64,000 nt of DNA from an uncultured Nitrosomonadaceae bacterium (lineage in GTDB: Bacteria > Pseudomonadota > Gammaproteobacteria > Burkholderiales > Nitrosomonadaceae): positions 186,001 to 250,000 of the forward strand of contig CALSMH010000001.1 of assembly GCA_943787405.1 (NCBI GenBank), read 5' to 3'. Position 1 is the first letter of the stretch, and each line of letters opens with the position of its first letter. The position numbers were made by a program, and so were the translations under genes. A model generated the notes under the pieces. It was not told the origin of the DNA. It was given only the letters and a program-made list of their open reading frames with translations, and made no database searches. Positions 16,831-26,108 of this stretch are shown here, one piece after another.

Positions 16831-17334
16831 ATGAGAAAAATTTTAAGCATTGCTCTAGTTGTTTTGTTGTCAGCATGCGCCAATAAAACTATTAATCCAG
16901 ATGGGGAAGAAGGAAATCAGGCCAATAAAGGCAATATGTCCGGAGAGAATACCTCAGGTAGCCCTACTGTAAATCCATTGGTTGATCCAACTAATATATT
17001 ATCAAAGCGCAGCATATATTTTGAGTTTGATGAATATGTAGTTAGTGACAAATATAAATCTATGGTGCTATCACACGCCCGGCATTTGCGTGATAATTCT
17101 AATTTGAACATTCGTGTGCAGGGTAATACCGATGAACGCGGTAGCCGTGAATACAATCTTGCATTGGGTCAGCGTCGCGCTGATAGCGTCAAGAGGGTGA
17201 TGACATTGGCAGGCACTCAAGACAGTCAGATTGAATCTGTTAGCTATGGAGAAGAAAAGCCACGGGCTGTCGGCCACAATGAAGCCTCTTGGACTGAGAA
17301 TCGTCGCGTAGATATTCGTTATCAGGGTGAATAA
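16831..17334 (+). CDS. pal: Peptidoglycan-associated lipoprotein Pal
   Basis: Pal is anchored in the outer membrane and binds peptidoglycan. The 167-residue protein has a lipoprotein signal with lipobox LSAC (Cys16) and an OmpA-like domain with IYFEFDEYVV, GNTDERGSREYN and LGQRRADSVK, the peptidoglycan-binding residues. A GGGAGAG ribosome site precedes the ATG. cpoB begins 2 bp after its stop. Confidence 0.97.
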   Translation: MRKILSIALVVLLSACANKTINPDGEEGNQANKGNMSGENTSGSPTVNPLVDPTNILSKRSIYFEFDEYVVSDKYKSMVLSHARHLRDNSNLNIRVQGNTDERGSREYNLALGQRRADSVKRVMTLAGTQDSQIESVSYGEEKPRAVGHNEASWTENRRVDIRYQGE

Positions 17335-17336
17335 CC

Positions 17337-18158
17337 ATGTATTTACGCTCTCTCTTGTTATTGTCAGTGCTGATCAGTTGCAATACGAGCTACGCCGCAT
17401 TATTTGATGATGAGGATGAGCGGAAGAAGTATCGTGCCGCTCAACAAGAGCAGTCGAGACTTCAAGAAGCACGAATTGCTAAGCTAGAGGAAGTAACTAA
17501 CCAAGCAATTATCGGACTTCACAACCAGATTGAAGAATTAAGGCGTGAATTTAGTAAATTAAATGGTCAAATTGAGGTATTAGCATACGATATTAAGTTG
17601 TCCCAGAACAGACAGAAGGATTTTTATATTGATCTAGATAGCAGGCTAAGGAGAATTGAGCAGCCTGCTGTTGGATCAGATACAAACCCCTCTGTTGTTG
17701 AAGGAATTCCAGCAGCTCCAGCAGTCTCAGCGGCTCCAGCAGTCTCAGCGGCTCCAGCAGTCTCAGCAGCTAGTGATACGGTGGAAACTGATGCTGAGAA
17801 TAGCGACTATCAGGAAGCTTTTAATATGTTCAAAATTGGCAGATTTAAGGGTGCCGTATCTAAATTTAAAAGCTTTAACGAAAACTATCCCACATCAGAA
17901 CTCTTACCTAGTTCACACTACTGGATTGGAAACTCTTATTATGCAATGCGTGATTTCAAGCGCGCAATATTTGTACAGGAAGAATTAATCAAGGATTTTC
18001 CAGATAGTGATAAAGTTCCTGATGCTATGCTTAACCTTGCCAGTAGCCAGAAAGAAATAAACTATATAACAGCTTCACAGAAAACCTTGAAAGATTTAAT
18101 TACAAAATATCCCATCAGTGAAGCAGCAAAAAAAGCTAAATTACGATTAGTCGATTAA
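17337..18158 (+). CDS. cpoB: Cell division coordinator CpoB (YbgF), TPR protein
   Basis: CpoB couples peptidoglycan synthesis with Tol-Pal outer-membrane constriction. The 273-residue periplasmic protein has a signal peptide ending TSYA (about 20), a coiled coil (about 35-105), an Ala/Pro/Val/Ser linker and a carboxy-terminal TPR domain (about 150-270, with YWIGNSYYAMRDFKRA). The linker is built from three exact or near-exact 18-bp repeats at 17715-17768 (APAVSA). It closes the tol-pal cluster. Confidence 0.93.
   Translation: MYLRSLLLLSVLISCNTSYAALFDDEDERKKYRAAQQEQSRLQEARIAKLEEVTNQAIIGLHNQIEELRREFSKLNGQIEVLAYDIKLSQNRQKDFYIDLDSRLRRIEQPAVGSDTNPSVVEGIPAAPAVSAAPAVSAAPAVSAASDTVETDAENSDYQEAFNMFKIGRFKGAVSKFKSFNENYPTSELLPSSHYWIGNSYYAMRDFKRAIFVQEELIKDFPDSDKVPDAMLNLASSQKEINYITASQKTLKDLITKYPISEAAKKAKLRLVD
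17715..17768 (+). repeat. Three tandem 18-bp repeats in the cpoB linker
   Basis: Three copies of an 18-bp unit encode APAVSA between the coiled coil and the TPR domain of CpoB. Only the last base of the third copy differs. The number of units can change without breaking the frame. Confidence 0.9.
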
Positions 18159-18191
18159 AAATTTATAATTTATGTAGTCAGTTACTCTGCA

Positions 18192-18208
18192 GCCTTATAA
18201 AATAAGGC
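18192..18208 (+). terminator. Small hairpin after cpoB
   Basis: GCCTTAT and ATAAGGC arms around AAA form a short hairpin 34 bp after the cpoB stop. There is no T-run after it, so termination would need Rho or be weak. Confidence 0.35.
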
Positions 18209-18273
18209 ATGAATCTTCAGCTATCTGGGCAATATAGTAATATTGGGGTAATCGTTTCTAGAGGGGAGTTTAG

Positions 18274-19617
18274 ATGAGATACAAAAGTTTTCAGGAATTC
18301 TGTGCTTATATAGCTAAAAATAATCCACAGCAGCCTGAATACCACCAAGCAGTTAATGAAGTTATAGAAAGTATTTGGCCTTTTATTGTTGACCATCCTG
18401 GCTATGCTGAGCATGGCATTCTGGACCGTCTTGTTGAGCCGGAGAGAGCGATTATATTTCGTGTGTCCTGGGTAGATGATCAGAATGAGGTTAGGGTAAA
18501 CCGTGGTTATCGGATACAGCATAATTCTTCTATTGGGCCTTATAAAGGGGGCACGCGCTTTCACTCATCTGTGAACCTTTCTATTCTCAAATTCTTGGCC
18601 TTTGAACAGACTTTTAAGAATGCTCTGACTACTTTGCCTATGGGTGGGGGTAAAGGTGGCGCAGACTTTGATCCAAAAGGGAAAAGTCAGGGGGAGGTAA
18701 TGCGATTCTGTCAGGCTTATGTAAGTGAATTATTTCGTCATATTGGTTCTGACACTGATATACCTGCTGGAGACATAGGGGTCGGTGGTAGGGAGGTAGG
18801 TTTTATGGCTGGGATGTTAAAGAAACTTTCAAATCGATCCGATTCTGTTTTTACAGGAAAAGGATTGAGTTTTGGGGGGTCATTGATTCGTTCAGAGGCC
18901 ACAGGTTACGGTACAGTATATTTTGCAGAGGAGATGTTAAAGCATGCTGGTCGTTCTTTTGATGGCTTGAGAGTTTCTGTTTCAGGCTCAGGTAACGTTG
19001 CTCAGTACTCTGTCGAAAAAGCGATGATGCTAGGCGCAAGAGTGATAACAGTTTCTGACTCAAGTGGTACGGTGGTTGATGAGGATGGTTTCACAATTGA
19101 GAAACTTGCGATATTAATGAATGTAAAAAATAATTTAAGAGGTCGAGTTAGTGAATACGCTGAAAGAGTAAAGGCTACTTTCATACCTAATGTACGGCCA
19201 TGGCATGTTCCAGTTGATGTTGCGTTACCTTGTGCAACTCAAAATGAATTAGATGAAGAAGATGCCGCCACTTTAATAAAGAACGGAGTATCCTGTGTTG
19301 CTGAGGGGGCAAATATGCCGTCTACAGCAGCTGCTATAAAACTTTTTGGTGAAAGTGGAGTTATGTTTGCTCCGGGCAAGGCCAGTAATGCTGGTGGAGT
19401 TGCTACCTCTGGGCTGGAAATGAGTCAAAATGCCATACGCCTTTCCTGGCCACGCGAAGAAGTAGATGCTCGTTTGCTAGAAATTATGAAGGCTATTCAT
19501 GGTTCCTGTCTTCAATATGGAAAAAGAAAAGATGGGAGTATTAATTATGTCGATGGGGCAAATATAGCAGGCTTTGTCAAAGTAGCAGATGCAATGCTTG
19601 GTCAGGGTGTAGTCTAG
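18274..19617 (+). CDS. gdhA: NADP-type glutamate dehydrogenase
   Basis: GdhA makes glutamate from 2-oxoglutarate and ammonium. The 447-residue length and the segment LPMGGGKGGADF at 121-132, with catalytic Lys127, are typical of the hexameric NADP-dependent enzyme, as is the Rossmann segment VSGSGNVAQYS near 237. In an ammonia-rich or ammonia-oxidising cell this would be a main assimilation route. A strong GAGGGGAG site precedes the ATG. The gene is probably transcribed alone: hairpins lie on both sides. Confidence 0.95.
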   Translation: MRYKSFQEFCAYIAKNNPQQPEYHQAVNEVIESIWPFIVDHPGYAEHGILDRLVEPERAIIFRVSWVDDQNEVRVNRGYRIQHNSSIGPYKGGTRFHSSVNLSILKFLAFEQTFKNALTTLPMGGGKGGADFDPKGKSQGEVMRFCQAYVSELFRHIGSDTDIPAGDIGVGGREVGFMAGMLKKLSNRSDSVFTGKGLSFGGSLIRSEATGYGTVYFAEEMLKHAGRSFDGLRVSVSGSGNVAQYSVEKAMMLGARVITVSDSSGTVVDEDGFTIEKLAILMNVKNNLRGRVSEYAERVKATFIPNVRPWHVPVDVALPCATQNELDEEDAATLIKNGVSCVAEGANMPSTAAAIKLFGESGVMFAPGKASNAGGVATSGLEMSQNAIRLSWPREEVDARLLEIMKAIHGSCLQYGKRKDGSINYVDGANIAGFVKVADAMLGQGVV

Positions 19618-19645
19618 GTATCATTCAACCAGATAGAGGGTGCTT

Positions 19646-19675
19646 TCTTCCATTTATATTTGATTAAATGGAAGA
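19646..19675 (+). terminator. Hairpin downstream of gdhA
   Basis: TCTTCCATTTA and TAAATGGAAGA arms (11 bp, perfect) enclose an 8-base loop about 30 bp after the gdhA stop. A T-run does not follow, so this is a probable rather than certain terminator. Confidence 0.5.
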
Positions 19676-19890
19676 CTAAAAGCCTTCAATTTTCAAATTG
19701 TCATGGTGATGGATTTTTTACTCGAGAACGTTATGCGAGGGTCTTTTATCAAAGACAAATTCTTCAGTCCTGCAAAAGGCTAGATGTATTGTGTTGGTAG
19801 CCTGATGAATAAAATTTTGCCTGGAGTTAATCTTTTGTGTGTTTTCCATGTTGGATCAAAACTATATATCTTGACGCGGGAATCGGATTA

Positions 19891-21828
19891 ATGAGAAATA
19901 TTCTTCTGACATTATTATTTTTCTGTTGTGCCGATATAGTTACAGCCAGTCAGGATCTCGATTTTATTGCAGCACGTAAAGCATTCAAGGCAGGAGACTC
20001 TAAGAAATTAGCTATTAAAATCCCGCGCCTGCGAGGTCATATACTAGAGTCTTATGGGGCTTATTATCAGCTGCAACTGCAGTTGGATGAAGCAAGATCA
20101 GATAAGAAAATGAAAGTAGACATAACGGCGGTTAGGAAATTTCTTACTAGCTATCAAGGTAGTTTTCTCGCTGATAGGATACGTGGCCAGTGGCTAAAAA
20201 TACTTGGGGAAACAGAACAATGGAAGTTATTTGCTAAGGAGTATCGATCTCTTATTAAAGAGGATACAGAGCTTAGTTGTTACTCATTGCAGCAACGGCT
20301 ATATATAAATGATAGTGGTATACGAGATGATGCGCTTTCATTGTGGCTCAATGAGAAAAAAATGCCGGAAAATTGCACTTCATTATTTGATTCTCTTATT
20401 TCGGCTAAGCTTTTAACGGAAGAAGATGTGTGGAAACGAATACGCCTTGCTCTTGAAAAAGCTAAGGTAAATGCTGTAAAAAAAATCAATCAGTATCTTC
20501 CTAAAAAGCACGCGCTCAGCGAACGAAAATTGAATTCTGCTAATAAGAATCCATTGCGTTACTTAGGTAGGCACAGGAAAAAAATTAAAACTCGTGCTGA
20601 TCGTGAAGTTATTTTATTCGCAATGTTTCGTCTACTTCGTAGTGATCTGGGTCGGGCTTATGCATTCTGGCCCAAGGTGCGTGAGAAATTCTCGCCCAGT
20701 GAGCAATCATACTTTATGGGGAAATTAGCAAGCAGGGCAGCATATAAGCATGATTCTCGTGCGCTCGCCTGGTTTGACGAGGCTACTAATACTAGTGCTC
20801 CGGCTCTCCTTTCAGATAAACAAATTAAATGGAAAGCGCGTGCTGCCCTACGTGCAAAAGAATGGGTGACCGTACTGGAAAGTATCAAGGCTATGTCTCG
20901 TCTTGAACAGCAGGCAGCAGTATGGAGATATTGGAAGGCGCATGCTTTGAAGAAGCAAGGTAAAATTGTAGAATCTCGAGTTATTTTTGAGCCATTAAGT
21001 ACCGAATATCATTTCTACGGACAGCTTGCAAAAGAGGAGCTGGGAATTGCGAGCGGGACCCTTCCCAAGTCTTATAAAATTAAGGAAGAAGAAATCGCAG
21101 CTATTCAGAATCTGCCTGGAATCAAAAGAATGCTTGTGCTCTATCGTCTTAATCTGAGAATAGAAGCCACACGTGAGTGGATATGGGCAATACGTGGGTT
21201 TGATGATAGGCGGTTATTGGCCGTAGCTGAAACTGCACGACGCAATAATCTATATGATATAGCTATTAATACGGCTAATAAAACCATAAAACTTCATAAT
21301 TTTAGCCTGCGATATCTTTCCCCTTATCGTGGCGCGATGAAAAAAGCTTTAAAACAAAAAGATCTTGATGAGGCCCTTATTTATGGCTTGATTCGGCAGG
21401 AGAGCCGCTTCGTTTCAAGAGCTAAATCTGGGGCTGGAGCAATCGGATTGATGCAGTTAATGCCGGCTACTGCTAAGTGGATAGCAAAGAAATCAGGCGT
21501 GCGAAATTATCGAAAAAAACTTGTCTCTCAGGTGGGAACCAATCTAATGTTGGGAACATATTACCTTGAGTACGTGTTAACTTTATTTGATAATAAGTCA
21601 TTATTAGCATCAGCTGCTTACAATGCCGGACCCAGTCGGGCAAAGAAGTGGCAAGGTGAGGAATTATTGGAAGGTGCAATTTATGCCGAAACTATTCCTT
21701 TCAAAGAAACACGTAATTATGTAAAAAAAGTCATGAGTAACTCCATGTACTATGCCAGTATCTTTGGACATAAAGCACGAACCTTGAAGGACCGTCTGGG
21801 TACAATTGAGCCCAGATCAAAAAAATAG
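19891..21828 (+). CDS. slt: Soluble lytic murein transglycosylase (Slt70-like)
   Basis: This periplasmic enzyme cleaves peptidoglycan glycan strands, forming 1,6-anhydro ends. The protein has a signal peptide (MRNILLTLLFFCCADIVTA), a long α-superhelical region and a carboxy-terminal GEWL-type catalytic domain with ESRFVSRAKSGAGAIGLMQL: the Glu of QESRF is catalytic and AIGLMQLMPATA is the family motif, and AAYNAGPSR follows. An upstream start at 19837 would add 18 residues before the signal peptide, so the ATG at 19891 (645 residues) is preferred. Confidence 0.92.
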   Translation: MRNILLTLLFFCCADIVTASQDLDFIAARKAFKAGDSKKLAIKIPRLRGHILESYGAYYQLQLQLDEARSDKKMKVDITAVRKFLTSYQGSFLADRIRGQWLKILGETEQWKLFAKEYRSLIKEDTELSCYSLQQRLYINDSGIRDDALSLWLNEKKMPENCTSLFDSLISAKLLTEEDVWKRIRLALEKAKVNAVKKINQYLPKKHALSERKLNSANKNPLRYLGRHRKKIKTRADREVILFAMFRLLRSDLGRAYAFWPKVREKFSPSEQSYFMGKLASRAAYKHDSRALAWFDEATNTSAPALLSDKQIKWKARAALRAKEWVTVLESIKAMSRLEQQAAVWRYWKAHALKKQGKIVESRVIFEPLSTEYHFYGQLAKEELGIASGTLPKSYKIKEEEIAAIQNLPGIKRMLVLYRLNLRIEATREWIWAIRGFDDRRLLAVAETARRNNLYDIAINTANKTIKLHNFSLRYLSPYRGAMKKALKQKDLDEALIYGLIRQESRFVSRAKSGAGAIGLMQLMPATAKWIAKKSGVRNYRKKLVSQVGTNLMLGTYYLEYVLTLFDNKSLLASAAYNAGPSRAKKWQGEELLEGAIYAETIPFKETRNYVKKVMSNSMYYASIFGHKARTLKDRLGTIEPRSKK

Positions 21829-21859
21829 AATAACTTAAATATGAGAAGAAACGATCGCA

Positions 21860-22807
21860 ATGGAAATTAAAAATGTTTGTATTATTGGTGGAAGTGGCTT
21901 TGTAGGGCAGCATATTGCACATCTGCTAGCTGCACGAGAAATTAAGGTGCGTATTCTGACTCGTCGCCGTGAATATGCTAAATCACTTTTGGTATTGCCA
22001 ACTGTCGATGTGATAGAAACTAATATTCATGATCCCAGGGAGCTTGGTCAATTGTTAGTTGGGGTAGATGCGGTTATTAATTTAGTTGGTATTTTGGATG
22101 GAGATTTTATCTCTACACATATTGAGTTGCCCAGAAAGATTGTGGGGGCATGTGAACAAAATGGCGTGTCTCGTTTACTACATATGAGTGCTTTACATGC
22201 TAGTACTAACGGTACAAGTGCCTATCTGCGCTCTAAGGGTGAAGGTGAAAAAGTCATAATAGAGTCGAATTTGGAAACTACTATTTTTAGGCCATCTGTA
22301 ATTTTTGGGCCAGGGGATTCTTTCCTCAATTTGTTTGCTAATCTGGTGAAGAGGTTGCCTGTATTTCCACTGGGATCACCTAATGCAAAATTTCAACCAG
22401 TATTTGTAGAAGATGTGGCGGAAGCAATTATAGCAAGTCTTTCTACCCCCACAACTTTCGGTCAAAGCTACAATTTATGTGGGCCAAAAATTTACTCTCT
22501 AAGACAACTCGTAGAGTATGTGTCTACTATAACTAAAAATAAACTTAGTATTATAGGATTGGGTGACCGGCTATCCTATTTACAAGCGATGTGTTTGGAA
22601 TTCTTACCAGGTAAACTTATGACGCGTGATAATTATCTTTCAATGAAGATGGACAGTATATGTGACTGTAATGATGAGAGTGATTTAATAAAAATATTTG
22701 GAATCTGTCCCACAGAGCTGGAAGAAGTGGCGCCTCTATACTTGGTACATAATACACCACGTGGCAGGTACGCTGGTTTTCGTGACAGAGCGGGGCGAAA
22801 AAATTAA
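21860..22807 (+). CDS. NAD(P)-binding SDR-type protein, complex I NDUFA9-like
   Basis: The 315-residue protein is an atypical short-chain dehydrogenase/epimerase-fold protein. It has the nucleotide-binding motif GGSGFVG at 10-16 and the segments INLVGIL and FRPSVIFGPGD, which mark the NDUFA9-like group, related to an accessory subunit of respiratory complex I. In bacteria these proteins are often next to cca or other housekeeping genes and their reaction is unknown. The catalytic Tyr-x3-Lys seems replaced by YLRSKGEGE (Tyr-x3-Lys is present as YLRSK), so activity remains possible. Its end overlaps or abuts cca. Confidence 0.8.
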   Translation: MEIKNVCIIGGSGFVGQHIAHLLAAREIKVRILTRRREYAKSLLVLPTVDVIETNIHDPRELGQLLVGVDAVINLVGILDGDFISTHIELPRKIVGACEQNGVSRLLHMSALHASTNGTSAYLRSKGEGEKVIIESNLETTIFRPSVIFGPGDSFLNLFANLVKRLPVFPLGSPNAKFQPVFVEDVAEAIIASLSTPTTFGQSYNLCGPKIYSLRQLVEYVSTITKNKLSIIGLGDRLSYLQAMCLEFLPGKLMTRDNYLSMKMDSICDCNDESDLIKIFGICPTELEEVAPLYLVHNTPRGRYAGFRDRAGRKN

Positions 22808-22814
22808 TTCCTCA

Positions 22815-24047
22815 TTGGAAACTTATTTGGTTGGGGGCTCAGTACGTGATGAGCTGTTGCAGCTTCCTGCTAAAGATCATGACTATGTCGTCGTCGGGTC
22901 AACTCCAGAGGAGATGGAGAAACTTGGCTATCGTTCAGTAGGCAAAGATTTCCCAGTTTATCTTCATCCCAAAAATCATGATGAATATGCGCTTGCAAGA
23001 ACTGAACGTAAAGTTTCACGCGGGTATAGAGGGTTTGAGATTTATGCGTCTCCTAAAGTTACGTTAGAGGAAGATTTGGTGAGAAGAGATCTCACCATAA
23101 ATGCAATTGCAAAAGATAGATTTGGGAAAATTATTGATCCGTTTAATGGAATAGCAGATCTTAGAGAGGGCTTGTTGCGGCATGTATCTCCTGCATTTTC
23201 AGAGGACCCAGTTCGTGTATTACGGACAGCACGTTTTTCCGCGAGATTTGGTTTTCGTGTTGCGCCGGAGACTCTTTTATTGATGAGTGAAATGGTACGC
23301 AATGGTGAGGTTGATACCTTGGTGCCAGAAAGAGTATGGCAGGAGATTTCTCGAGGGCTAATGGAAAATAAACCTTCTCGCTTATTCTCTGTACTACGAG
23401 ACTGTGGTGCGTTGACAAGAATTTTACCAGAGATAGATGTATTATTCGGGGTTCCCCAACCAGAAAAATGGCACCCCGAAATTGATACGGGTGAGCATAT
23501 AATGCAGGTTATTGACTATGCTGCATCAAAAAATTATTCTCTGCCAGTACGTTTCGCTGCTTTAACTCACGATCTTGGCAAAGGAGTTACACCTAGAAGC
23601 TTATGGCCAAGCCATACTGGACATGAGAAAAACAGTGTGAAATTAGTTAAAAGTCTGTCCGAACGTATCAGAGCACCTAAAAAAAATCGTGATCTTTCGT
23701 TACTGGTGGCACGTTTTCATAGTAATGTACATCGTATAGCAGAGTTAAATCCAACAACTATAGTAGATATGTTGTTAGCAGTAGATGCATATCGTAAGCC
23801 GGAACGTTTCGGGGAATTTATTCACGCTTGTGAATGCGATTTTCATGGGCGATCTGGTTACATTGATAAACCTTATCCACAGGCGACATGGTTACGCGAG
23901 GCATTTAATGTGTCCAATAAAATTAATTGTGGTGCAATAGCGGCTAGTCTTGCAAGTACTATTTCTGATCCTGCTTGCTTATCAAATTCAATTAATGCAA
24001 AAATTAGAGAGGCACGTGTCGCTGAAATAAAAGATCATTTAACCTGA
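22815..24047 (+). CDS. cca: CCA-adding tRNA nucleotidyltransferase (multifunctional CCA protein)
   Basis: The enzyme adds or repairs the 3' CCA of tRNAs. It has the class II nucleotidyltransferase segment YLVGGSVRDELL, catalytic KDHDYVVVG, the RRDLTINAIA motif, and an HD phosphohydrolase domain (ALTHDLGKG) as in the bacterial multifunctional form. The start is uncertain: an ATG at 22698 would overlap the previous gene by 110 bp. GTG 22782 and TTG 22815 are in frame; TTG 22815 gives METYLVGGSVRD and 410 residues, matching the family (E. coli 412), so I use it. Neither has a strong ribosome site. Confidence 0.9.
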   Translation: METYLVGGSVRDELLQLPAKDHDYVVVGSTPEEMEKLGYRSVGKDFPVYLHPKNHDEYALARTERKVSRGYRGFEIYASPKVTLEEDLVRRDLTINAIAKDRFGKIIDPFNGIADLREGLLRHVSPAFSEDPVRVLRTARFSARFGFRVAPETLLLMSEMVRNGEVDTLVPERVWQEISRGLMENKPSRLFSVLRDCGALTRILPEIDVLFGVPQPEKWHPEIDTGEHIMQVIDYAASKNYSLPVRFAALTHDLGKGVTPRSLWPSHTGHEKNSVKLVKSLSERIRAPKKNRDLSLLVARFHSNVHRIAELNPTTIVDMLLAVDAYRKPERFGEFIHACECDFHGRSGYIDKPYPQATWLREAFNVSNKINCGAIAASLASTISDPACLSNSINAKIREARVAEIKDHLT

Positions 24048-24079
24048 TTTTTTATTTTTTAAAGGAAGGGGTTTGGTTT

Positions 24080-24565
24080 CTAATAGCTATTATCGTCATG
24101 ATTATTTATGAGATTGTTTTTCTCAAAGTATTTCTGATGATATTCTTCCGCACGATAAAACTCTGTAGCAGGTAGTATTTCCGTTACGATAGGTTCGCAT
24201 CTTTTTGGCTGTAATTTTATCTTAGAAGAGCGCGCTATAATCTTCTGCTCCTCCGTAAAATAAAATATTACTGAGCGGTATTGTGATCCTATATCTGGGC
24301 CTTGTTGATTGAGGGTGGTTGGGTTATGACAATTCCAGAATGCATCCAGAATTCCATCATAAGTGATTTGCGAGGGATCATATTCTACCTGAACAACTTC
24401 AGCATGACCAGTTTCACCTGAGCATATATCATTATATGTAGGATTATTAGTAAGGCCGCCAGAATAACCACATGTTGCTTCACTGACACCAGGAATTTTA
24501 CGGAAAAAAGCTTCTACGGACCAGAAGCAACCCGCTCCAAAAAGTCCTTTTTCTTTAAGTGCCAT
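24080..24565 (-). CDS. msrA: Peptide methionine sulfoxide reductase MsrA
   Basis: MsrA repairs oxidised methionine (the S-sulfoxide) in proteins. The 161-residue protein has the active-site motif GAGCFW with Cys13 near the amino end, GYSGG, GHAEVVQVEYDP and the QYRSVIF segment. It is the last gene of the ten-gene leftward run, 34 bp after the short-chain dehydrogenase gene. The carboxy end is Asn-rich and lacks an obvious recycling Cys pair. Confidence 0.94.
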   Translation of the reverse strand: MALKEKGLFGAGCFWSVEAFFRKIPGVSEATCGYSGGLTNNPTYNDICSGETGHAEVVQVEYDPSQITYDGILDAFWNCHNPTTLNQQGPDIGSQYRSVIFYFTEEQKIIARSSKIKLQPKRCEPIVTEILPATEFYRAEEYHQKYFEKNNLINNHDDNSY

Positions 24566-24599
24566 TTTTACCTCAGAAAGTTAGCTGGAAAAAATTTAT

Positions 24600-25361
24600 C
24601 TATCCTCTAGGCTTACGAGGCATAATGCTAAATAGGCGATCGTAAACAAAGTTAGGAAGTAACCTCAGAATACGTGCAACAATTCCCATTTGCCAGGGAA
24701 TAACAGAGAATATTTTCTTGTGATTGATAATATGCACAATCTTTTTAGCGGCAGTTTCTGCTGTCATAATAAAAGGCATCTGGAATGGATTGTTGGCTGT
24801 CATTGGTGTAATAATGTAACCAGGGCAAATTGTTATTACGGAAACACCACTTCTAAACATTTCTACACGTAGACTTTCAAGGTATGAATTTGCAGCAGCT
24901 TTAGATGCAGAATAAGCGCTTCCACCTGGAAGCCCGCGACAACTTGCTACACTTGAGATCCCGACTAAATTACCTTTACCCTGCGTTCTCATGACAGCAA
25001 CAAATGGTTGAAAAGTATTTACTATGCCAGTGACATTAGTTGCTAAGATAGACTCAAAAATTTTACTATCTTCGGCATACTCTGTGAGAGTGCCCTGACT
25101 AATCCCAGCATTGCCGATCACAATATCAGGGCATCCGTAGCGTTGTATGAAATCACTTGCAGCAGATTGCATAGACTCTGCATCACGAACGTCAATAGCA
25201 TAAAAGACAGAAACAGTGTCAGGTAGTTCATTAACGAGAGACTCTAAAGAGGTTTTGTTTCTCGCTATCAGCCCAAGAATTGCACCTAATGATGCATAGT
25301 GCTTAGCTAATGCCTTCCCTAGTCCACTGGAGGCTCCGGTTATTATAATTTTTAAGGGCAT
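24600..25361 (-). CDS. Short-chain dehydrogenase/reductase
   Basis: This is a classical SDR of 253 residues. It has the cofactor motif TGASSGLG at 8-15, NAG at 84-86, catalytic Ser137, Tyr150 and Lys154 (YSASK), and PGYI after the active site. The substrate cannot be told. A hydrophobic carboxy-terminal segment (about 223-245) could bind to a membrane, as in some lipid-acting SDRs. It is co-directional with dsbA (34 bp gap) and msrA. Confidence 0.88.
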   Translation of the reverse strand: MPLKIIITGASSGLGKALAKHYASLGAILGLIARNKTSLESLVNELPDTVSVFYAIDVRDAESMQSAASDFIQRYGCPDIVIGNAGISQGTLTEYAEDSKIFESILATNVTGIVNTFQPFVAVMRTQGKGNLVGISSVASCRGLPGGSAYSASKAAANSYLESLRVEMFRSGVSVITICPGYIITPMTANNPFQMPFIMTAETAAKKIVHIINHKKIFSVIPWQMGIVARILRLLPNFVYDRLFSIMPRKPRG

Positions 25362-25395
25362 GGAAAGAGATTTTGTAATTAATAAGCAAAATTAA

Positions 25396-26049
25396 TTATA
25401 GATTATTTTGTTTTTCTTTTCGCACCTTATTGATTAATTGATCTAATGTTCTGATTGTTTCCTGTGGCGTACCACCCATTCTTCCACTAATTAGGTATTT
25501 GCCGTCTACAACTAACGAAGGAACACCCTTTAGACCATATTTTCTGGACATTTGAGAGGATTGAGAAGATTTATTTACAACGGAAAAAGAGTTGTAAATA
25601 CTTATAAATTTTTTTCGATCTATCCCTTGTTTTTCAATCCAACTAAATAATATTTTTTCATTAAATAAATCAATTTTTTCTATATGGATGGCGTCGTAAA
25701 TTTTATCGTGTAGGTTATTTTTTTTATCTAATATTTCTAATGTATAAAATGTTTTTGTAGCAGGGATCCAGTTTTTACGAAAAATTGTTGGGATATATCT
25801 AAGGCTTACATCCTTAGGTATTTTTTCCTGCCAAAGCTTGATTTGAGGATGGAGTTTGTAGCAACTTGGACAGCCATACCAAAAGAATTCAAGAACTTCA
25901 ATCTTGTCGCCGCTTGTAGTAGGTTGGGGATTGAGTAGTAAAGCGTAGTCGCGGCCTTTAACAAGTTCAGCATGAGCGCCTGAGGTAACAGTAAATCCGA
26001 TGCCAATAAACAAAGATAGGACCGTAAAGAATTTTATAGTAGGGCTCAT
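25396..26049 (-). CDS. dsbA: Thiol:disulfide interchange protein DsbA, CPSC active site
   Basis: DsbA introduces disulfide bonds into periplasmic proteins. The 217-residue protein has a signal peptide ending GAHA (about 27), the thioredoxin-fold active site at Cys60-Pro-Ser-Cys63, and the cis-proline segment GVPSLVV. The usual DsbA dipeptide is Pro-His; Pro-Ser removes the His that raises the oxidising power, so its redox potential may differ. The helical insertion between the two halves is present. It lies 60 bp after the SPOR-domain gene, in the same run. Confidence 0.88.
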   Translation of the reverse strand: MSPTIKFFTVLSLFIGIGFTVTSGAHAELVKGRDYALLLNPQPTTSGDKIEVLEFFWYGCPSCYKLHPQIKLWQEKIPKDVSLRYIPTIFRKNWIPATKTFYTLEILDKKNNLHDKIYDAIHIEKIDLFNEKILFSWIEKQGIDRKKFISIYNSFSVVNKSSQSSQMSRKYGLKGVPSLVVDGKYLISGRMGGTPQETIRTLDQLINKVRKEKQNNL

Positions 26050-26108
26050 TTTTACCTTTGGAGAAGTTCTATAATTCTTATCCTGCTAACTCTTCAGGAT
26101 AAAATAGT

